Part shown: one piece after another, positions 57,918-64,000 of the stretch
Layout: every line of letters starts with the position of its first letter
Numbering within the stretch: position 1 is the stretch's first letter
Assembly (NCBI RefSeq): GCF_040115645.1
Contig: NW_027096066.1
Location: forward strand, 1 to 64,000
Source: Euwallacea fornicatus
Taxonomy: Eukaryota; Arthropoda; Insecta; Coleoptera; Curculionidae
DNA length: 64,000 nucleotides
Reading direction: 5' to 3'
Program-made: the position numbers and the translations under genes
Notes under the pieces: model-generated
What the model was told of the DNA's origin: nothing
What the model saw: the letters and a program-made list of their open reading frames with translations, nothing else
Database searches by the model: none

Positions 57918-60787
57918 AACCTGAAACCATAATGTTAAACACTAATAGTACAGGCGAACTTTCATACATCATTTTCCCAGAACAAAATTTAAAACTTCTA
58001 ATAGATAGTGGGTCAACCAAGTCATTTATGAATCCGGAAAAAGCAAATAAATACTTTTCTACATTTGTAAAAGAAGACCCGTTCATAGTGTCAACTGTTT
58101 TTCAGAGTTCAGCACACAAGTATAGCGTAACTATTCCGACTCCTCAAATGTTTAAATTAAAAAAGAATCATAGAATGAAATTCTACTTATTTAATTTCCA
58201 TGACAAATTCGATGGATTAATTGGGATAGACAATCTTAAAATTTTACAAGCCAAATTAGATTACGAAAAAGGGTACTTGTGCACACCCTATATGAGTATT
58301 AAGCTATGTTTTCAAGAATCTCAACCAAACATAAATAATGTGATTGTCTCAGCCCGAACCGAACAAGTAATAGAAATTAAGACCAGTTTACGTAATGGTG
58401 ATGTAATATTACCTTACCAAAAAATACAAGATCTTGAAATCCCGAATTGTGTTATAAAAGCAAAAAATGGTCGAGCATTGACAACCATACTGAATAAATC
58501 CGATAAAGATAGGATATTGAACGTTTCTAAACCATTTGAAGTAGAAGAATACGATGAAAATGAGAACATTAACCCCGAGACATATTTGGAATTAAACCAT
58601 ATACATCATGAACAGGAAAAATTTGATAACTCCAACATACGTACAGAACACTTGAATTCCGAGGAAAAACAAAGAATACTGGACTTATGTACAGAATACA
58701 AAGAGATATTTTACAGAGAGGGAATGCCTTTGACATTCACCAGTCAAATCAAGCATAGAATTAAGACGACAGATGAATTGCCTGTATATGCTAAAACCTA
58801 TCGCTATCCGTTCATTCACAAGACGGAGGTTCAAAAACAAATAAACCAGATGTTAAATCAAGGAATAATTAAACCAAGCGATTCACCGTGGTCTGCACCA
58901 ATTTGGATAGTACCTAAAAAGAAAGACGCCTCCGGAAAACAAAAGTGGAGGGTTTGCGTAGACTTTAGAAAACTTAATGAGAAGACTATAGATGATAAAT
59001 ACCCTTTACCTAATATTACTGATTTACTAGATAAACTCGGCAAATGCCAATACTTCACCACGCTTGATCTGGCAAGTGGATTTCACCAGATAGAGATGGA
59101 GAAGAATGATATGAAAAAGACGGCATTCAGCACAGAACAGGGACATTTTGAATATACCAGGATGCCCTTCGGATTAAAAAATGCTCCAGCTACATTCCAG
59201 AGAGTAATGGATAATATCCTGAGGGGCATTCAAAACGAAAAATGCCTTGTGTATCTTGACGATATTATCGTCTTCTCAACTTCTTTACAGGAACACATAG
59301 AAAGACTAAGAGCGGTATTTGATAGATTAAAACAAGCTAACCTGAAAATACAATTGGATAAAAGCGAATTTTTAAGGAAGGAAGTGGCATATCTGGGACA
59401 TGTCGTGACACCCGATGGAGTAAAACCAAACCCAGACAAGATAAAGGCAATTAAAAACTACCCAATACCTAGAACTACGAAGGAAATTAAAGGATTCCTG
59501 GGTCTTTTAGGATATTATAGGAAATTTATAAATAACTTTGCGGGATTAACGAAACCCTTAACGAAGTGTTTAAAAAAGAAAGCTAAGATTGTACATAATC
59601 AGGAATTTCTACATTGTTTTGAAAATTGTAAAAACGTGCTAATCAACGAACCTATATTAAAATACCCAGAATTTTGTGAAATAATAAGAAAAAATTTCAA
59701 ATGGCCATCTTTGAAACTTCGAAAATGTACGATTAAATTAGTAGATGTAGTCGACGAGGACGAAACACAAGAAGTCATTAAAGCTTATCACGAAGGAAAA
59801 ACAAATCACAGAGGGATTGAAGAGACGGAACAAAGAATTAAAACCAAATACTACTGGCCAAACTTAAAATTAAGTATACAAAGTTACGTTAACCAATGTG
59901 AAATTTGCCAACGGAGCAAATATGAAAGGAATCCAGTAAAGATGGAACTCAACATAACCCCCACGGCAAGTAAACCTTTTGAAATAATACATTTGGATAC
60001 ATACACCGCAGAGAAACAAAAATTTTTAACAATAATAGACAGCTTTTCAAAGTATGCTCAAATATATCCATTAAATTCACTAAATGCAGTAGAAATAGCA
60101 GATAACCTAATCCTATTTTTTACTCATCACGGCATTCCAAAACAGATAATAACGGATAACGGAACCGAATTTAAGAACACGGTGGTAACAGAATTATTAC
60201 AAACTCATAAGGTAAAAGTGCACTTTTGTTCACCAGACCACCCACAGTCGAATGGCATGATCGAAAGGTTGCATTCCACACTATCTGAACACATCAGGCT
60301 CTTGAATAATCAAGGACAAGAAAAGGTACCCGTGGCCAAAAAACTAAAATATGCTTTGTTAGCCTATAACTATACAACACATTCGTCTACCAATCTCAAA
60401 CCAATGGACATTATTAGCGGGCATATGAGCAGTGAAGATCCTTTCGATGTAGATATTAACAGAGAACTTGTGACTGACTACGTTAATGACCACCGGGAGC
60501 GTACAAGAATTCTTTATTCAAAGGTGAATGAATTCCAGACAAATTTGAAGCAAAAAATTGCCGAAAAACGTAACGAAGACAAAGACCAACCCACCTTATT
60601 TAAAGAAAACGAACAGGTGTACGTTAAGAAAAAGGAAAGAGACAAATTAAGTGATCCATTTAACAAACCAACAAGAATAGAATCAATCGATCAGGCTAGA
60701 AAAACGGTACGAATAACTGACGGGAAAAAAGTACACATGAGCAATTTAAAACGCCCCTTACGAAAGAGGTACAGCATTAATAAATAA
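57878..60787 (+). CDS. pol: Element 2 Pol with RNase H domain deleted in frame
   Basis: The Gag-Pol extension reached by -1 frameshifting; the frame is also open upstream to an ATG at 57851, which lies within gag and is probably not used. In residues counted from 57851, protease DSGS is at 52-55 and RT YLDD at 468-471. After residue 606 the sequence jumps straight to the pre-integrase region. The segment equivalent to element 1 coordinates 5780-6604 (275 residues), including all four RNase H acidic residues and the linker, is missing. Integrase is complete: zinc site H647, H653, C683, C686 and catalytic D716, D769, E805. No stop or frameshift occurs, so the protein may still be made, but it should not complete reverse transcription alone. 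Confidence 0.93.
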   Translation, partial: KFSGNRPAKRCYLEPETIMLNTNSTGELSYIIFPEQNLKLLIDSGSTKSFMNPEKANKYFSTFVKEDPFIVSTVFQSSAHKYSVTIPTPQMFKLKKNHRMKFYLFNFHDKFDGLIGIDNLKILQAKLDYEKGYLCTPYMSIKLCFQESQPNINNVIVSARTEQVIEIKTSLRNGDVILPYQKIQDLEIPNCVIKAKNGRALTTILNKSDKDRILNVSKPFEVEEYDENENINPETYLELNHIHHEQEKFDNSNIRTEHLNSEEKQRILDLCTEYKEIFYREGMPLTFTSQIKHRIKTTDELPVYAKTYRYPFIHKTEVQKQINQMLNQGIIKPSDSPWSAPIWIVPKKKDASGKQKWRVCVDFRKLNEKTIDDKYPLPNITDLLDKLGKCQYFTTLDLASGFHQIEMEKNDMKKTAFSTEQGHFEYTRMPFGLKNAPATFQRVMDNILRGIQNEKCLVYLDDIIVFSTSLQEHIERLRAVFDRLKQANLKIQLDKSEFLRKEVAYLGHVVTPDGVKPNPDKIKAIKNYPIPRTTKEIKGFLGLLGYYRKFINNFAGLTKPLTKCLKKKAKIVHNQEFLHCFENCKNVLINEPILKYPEFCEIIRKNFKWPSLKLRKCTIKLVDVVDEDETQEVIKAYHEGKTNHRGIEETEQRIKTKYYWPNLKLSIQSYVNQCEICQRSKYERNPVKMELNITPTASKPFEIIHLDTYTAEKQKFLTIIDSFSKYAQIYPLNSLNAVEIADNLILFFTHHGIPKQIITDNGTEFKNTVVTELLQTHKVKVHFCSPDHPQSNGMIERLHSTLSEHIRLLNNQGQEKVPVAKKLKYALLAYNYTTHSSTNLKPMDIISGHMSSEDPFDVDINRELVTDYVNDHRERTRILYSKVNEFQTNLKQKIAEKRNEDKDQPTLFKENEQVYVKKKERDKLSDPFNKPTRIESIDQARKTVRITDGKKVHMSNLKRPLRKRYSINK
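59663..59672 (+). other. Deletion junction in element 2 pol
   Basis: The reading passes from the end of the RT-connection region (…ILKYP) directly into EFCE, which in element 1 lies 275 residues later. In element 1 both deletion edges encode a Tyr-Pro-acidic-Phe motif (YPDF and YPEF), so a short direct repeat near TACCCAGA probably mediated the loss. Confidence 0.85.
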
Positions 60788-60853
60788 TAAGAAGAATTTT
60801 CCTAGTTAAGGCATATGTAAATATATTAACCACAACAATTAATTTTATTTCAG
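60788..60853 (+). promoter_or_regulatory. Element 2 env splice acceptor and pol-env spacer
   Basis: A 66-bp spacer after the pol stop, ending TTTTATTTCAG at 60853. The implied intron, 56590-60853, is 4264 nt long and keeps the env frame. Element 1 has the same arrangement. Confidence 0.8.
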
Positions 60854-62537
60854 ACTAACCCATTTAATATTCGGAACTTCAATAGAAATAAAGGAATTGA
60901 AAGAGAACCCTGGAATTTTACCATTAAAATTAGGAAGTGCCAGAATAGTCAAAACAACTCACGAAATGCTACATTACTATGATTTAAGTTTAATTATCGA
61001 CCAGATAAATAAATTGCATTTAAAATCAAGTAATGTTACGGAAACGGTTGACCATATGAAACCCACTAAACTATATCTTAAAGAATTGGACAATATGATT
61101 AAAATTATGGAGTTTGTTCAGGGAAAGGTATATATGAAATTAGCTCAAATAATATCCCAGCCGAAAAGAACTAAACGTGGGCTAGTTAACATGATGGGCT
61201 CAGTGTTTAAAGCTGTTACGGGAAACCTGGATGCAAGTGACGGTGAACGGTATGATAAAGAAATTGATAATCTTAAAAAGAATATAGACAAAGAAGTAAA
61301 AAATCAGAGGTCCCTAGCTACCGCAATGATTGAGGAATTTAATCAAACAATTCAGAATCTAAATAGTAACAACAAACTAATTGAAAACAAATTAAACGAA
61401 GTACTGCCCTATGTGCAAGCAGTAGGAAACGAGAAAGTTTGCATATTTCTCAAAGAAGTAGTAAATGAAATCTCAGATATGTATCAGATAATCTACGCAA
61501 TGTTGCAAGACATTGAAAATTCCTTAGTCTTTGCAAGAATAGGTTTGATGCATCCGAGTGTAATTAGAACAGAGGAACTATTTTCAGAATTAAGAAAATT
61601 GGAAGAAAATCTAGGAACAAATACTCTACCCATATCGGTCACACCAGAAAATATGTTAATGTATGAAAAATTAATCAATATTGAATGCTTCATTTTAAAT
61701 AATAAAGTGGTGTATATAATGCATATACCAATAGTACATGCTCAAATATTCGACTATTTCCATTTGTATGTCATTCCAATTCACGAAAAGGATCAATTCA
61801 AGGTCGTAATTCCACAACAAAAATATCTGGCAATAACCCAAATGTACTACACCTACTATGATAAAAATTGTAAATTAGTTAAGCTAGGTTTATATATGTG
61901 TAGCAATAAGAAATTAGTAGACGTAAGCAATAATAATAATTGTGAAGTTGGACTCTTGACTAATTCAAAGACTAATGTAACGTGTCGCCAAACGCGAGTA
62001 ATAATCAAGGATGTAGTTATAAACCGTTTAGAAACATTAAATCAGTGGATATTAGTTATCCCAAACACAAAACTTATACTAATGCAGTGCCCTGGTGAAG
62101 GAAGCGAAACACGGAACATAAAGGGAACCTTCCTGCTAAAGTTACCCAAAGGATGCGAAGCAACCATTGACAAACAGCAAATATACATGGAGGATAACAA
62201 CAGAGAAGGCAAAGCTCAACCAATGTGGTTTCCGAAGTTATCAGAGGAAATTGGACCAATGCCGACGCTAAACCTAAGCAAATCACCTATGAACTTGAGC
62301 TTAGATGCATTCCATATGTGGGAACGGGATATAAAAATAATACCCGAACAACCCTTCGGATTGGGAGACATTTTCTCAATAACACCCAGCCTATGGACTC
62401 TCCTGATATACCTACTAGTAGCAGGGGGTTGCAGTCTATTAATTTGTAAGATGTGGATTGTTCCAAAATACAAAGGAAGGAAAAAACTACCCACACAGGA
62501 AGAACAAATTCAACTACCTCAAGTAATCGGGAGTTGA
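60854..62537 (+). CDS. env: Element 2 envelope glycoprotein, main exon
   Basis: The envelope fusion glycoprotein. With the 29-nt first exon (56561-56589) it encodes about 570 residues. The TTG at 60897 is not a credible start; the frame is open back to the acceptor. A perfect furin-type site RTKR (around 61168-61179) precedes a glycine-led fusion-peptide-like segment ending VTGNLD. Coiled-coil-prone Asn/Leu/Lys-rich sequence follows. Cysteines in the second half (for example in the IECF and VTCRQ contexts) are shared with element 1. A single hydrophobic anchor near the end is followed by a short basic tail. The stop is 15 bp before the LTR. The frame is intact, so this copy could still make Env although its Pol is damaged. 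Confidence 0.9.
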
Positions 62538-62539
62538 AC

Positions 62540-62552
62540 TTAAAGGGGGAGG
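62540..62552 (+). promoter_or_regulatory. Element 2 polypurine tract
   Basis: TTAAAGGGGGAGG immediately before the 3' LTR, the plus-strand DNA primer. Its core is shared with element 1. Confidence 0.9.
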
Positions 62553-62759
62553 AGTTACCTATGGACCCTGACTATCCAACCAAGGGATTAAAACGCTGAC
62601 TCAAGACCTTTTTAGATATAAATATAATTCCTGTGCATTAGAATTAGCTCAGTTCTAACTTAAGTCTGTATTAATAAAATTCATTTTTACCGATCGTTCG
62701 ACTTGATTTTAATTAAATAAATTTTTTAAAATATATTTTCCAAATCAGAAAATATAACT
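62553..62759 (+). repeat. Element 2 3' LTR
   Basis: A 207-bp LTR identical by eye to the 5' LTR, ending TAACT and followed by the AGCA target duplication. Confidence 0.96.
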
Positions 62760-64000
62760 AGCACATAAAGTACTATTTTTCCTGGAAGTTCAACAAGATG
62801 TAATCATGATGTGTTGTGACATCTTCAAAATCTCGTTGAGGTGATTACTTTGACACTTTGGTTAACAAATTTGGTCCACATTTGCCAAAGTTATCGAGCT
62901 TCAAAGTTTGAAAAGTCACAAAAGTTGTGTGTTTGAGCACATAAAGTACTATTTTTCTTGGAAATTCAACAAGATGCAATCATGAATTGTTGTGTCATTT
63001 TAAAGATCTCGTCGATCTGATTAATTTGACACTTTGGTTAACAAATTTGGTCCACATTTGCCAAAGTTATCGAGCTTCAAAGTTTGAAAAGTCACAAAAT
63101 ATGTGTGTTTGAGCACATAAAGTACTATTTTTCCTGGAAGTTCAACAAGATGTAATCATGATGTGTTGTGACATCTTCAAAATCTCGTTGAGGTGATTAC
63201 TTTGACACTTTGGTTAACAAATTTGGTCCACATTTGCCAAAGTTATCGAGCTTCAAAGTTTGAAAAGTCACAAAAGTTGTGTGTTTGAGCACATAAAGTA
63301 CTATTTTTCTTGGAAATTCAACAAGATGCAATCATGATGTGTTGTGACATCTTCAAAATCTCGTTGAGGTGATTACTTTGACACTTTGGTTAACAAATTT
63401 GGTCCACATTTGCCAAAGTTATCGAGCTTCAAAATTTGAAAAGTCACAAAATATGTGTGTTTGAGCACATAAATTACTATTTTTCTTGGAAATTCAACAA
63501 GACGCAATCATGAATTGTTGTGTCATTTTAAAGATCTCGTCGAGCTGATTAATTTGACACTTTGGTTAACAAATTTGGTCCACATTTGCCAAAGTTATCG
63601 AGCTTCAAAGTTTGAAAAGTCACAAAATATGTGTGTTTGAGCACATAAAGTACTATTTTTCCTGGAAGTTCAACAAGATGTAATCATGATGTGTTGTGAC
63701 ATCTTCAAAATCTCGTTGAGGTGATTACTTTGACACTTTGGTTAACTAATTTGGTCCACATTTGCCAAAGTTATCGAGCTTCAAAATTGGAAAAGTCACA
63801 AAAGTTGTGTGTTTGAGCACATAAAGTACTATTTTTCTTGGAAATTCAACAAGATGCAATCATGATGTGTTGTGACATCTTCAAAATCTCGTTGAGGTGA
63901 TTACTTTGACACTTTGGTTAACAAATTTGGTCCACATTTGCCAAAGTTATCGAGCTTCAAAGTTTGAAAAGTCACAAAATATGTGTGTTTGAGCACATAA
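62760..64000. repeat. 176-bp satellite, right segment
   Basis: About seven monomers. The first four bases, AGCA, are the right target duplication. The sequence continues the second copy of the 3166-bp duplication: its GACGC variant at 63502 pairs with 53761 at an offset of 9741, which is 3166 plus 6575 for element 2 and its duplicated target. It runs off the window edge. No gene. Confidence 0.95.

Larger units (their letters stand above)
56189..62759 (+). mobile_element. Errantivirus element 2 (internally deleted, RNase H lost)
   Basis: A 6571-bp element on the plus strand with two identical 207-bp LTRs, tRNA-Ser-like primer site, leader with splice donor, gag, pol, env and polypurine tract. 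LTR ends are AGTTA...TAACT, and AGCA is duplicated at the flanks. All three frames are open, but pol lacks 825 bp relative to element 1. It is related to element 1 but a different family: LTR sequences share only short motifs and proteins differ at many positions. Identical LTRs mean a very recent insertion. Adding back the missing length gives about 7396 bp, almost the size of element 1. Confidence 0.95.

Noticed and set aside
56189..62759. Element 2 as a degenerate pseudogene
   Set aside because: Apart from the single in-frame deletion there are no stops or frameshifts, and the LTRs are identical; it is a young deletion derivative rather than a decayed copy.

Overview
The window looks like insect (probably Drosophila) heterochromatin. 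About 50 kb of its 64 kb is one AT-rich tandem satellite with a ~176-bp monomer (roughly 284 copies). No single-copy host gene, rRNA, tRNA or CRISPR array is visible. Two gypsy-group LTR retrotransposons with env genes (errantiviruses, closest in my reading to the 17.6/297/ZAM-type lineage) interrupt the satellite. The Drosophila assignment rests on the errantivirus type, the tRNA-Ser-like primer site and the satellite style; the species cannot be fixed from the sequence.

Layout: satellite 1-2667; element 1 on the minus strand, 2668-10087; satellite 10088-56188; element 2 on the plus strand, 56189-62759; satellite 62760-64000. Both elements have intact gag, pol and env frames, 4-bp target duplications (TGTG and AGCA) and identical or nearly identical LTRs, so both are recent. 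They are related but distinct families: the LTRs differ, and the proteins are clearly homologous but diverged. Element 2 has an 825-bp in-frame deletion that removes the whole RNase H domain.

Expression logic, shared by both elements: the first AUG after the inferred transcription start opens a reading frame that ends after ten codons, at a UAA lying inside the splice donor GGGGTAAGT. In unspliced RNA this is a small upstream ORF ahead of gag. In spliced RNA the same AUG becomes the env start, and the two exons together encode the env signal peptide. Pol is reached from gag by -1 frameshifting, with a conserved A AAT TTT heptamer just before the gag stop.

The satellite is a nested set of segmental duplications, all whole numbers of monomers: 17-mer (2990 bp), 18-mer (3166 bp), 29-mer (5104 bp) and a 47-mer (8268 bp) tandem duplication. 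Between about 10 and 33 kb a marker monomer recurs every 17, 8, 19, 21, 33 and 14 monomers. From about 34.7 kb a different monomer mixture dominates. Because the array is duplicated, a perfect empty site for each insertion survives in a sister copy (13078-13081 and 53019-53022), which orders the insertions relative to the duplications. Both insertions fall within 8 bp of each other in the 176-bp monomer.
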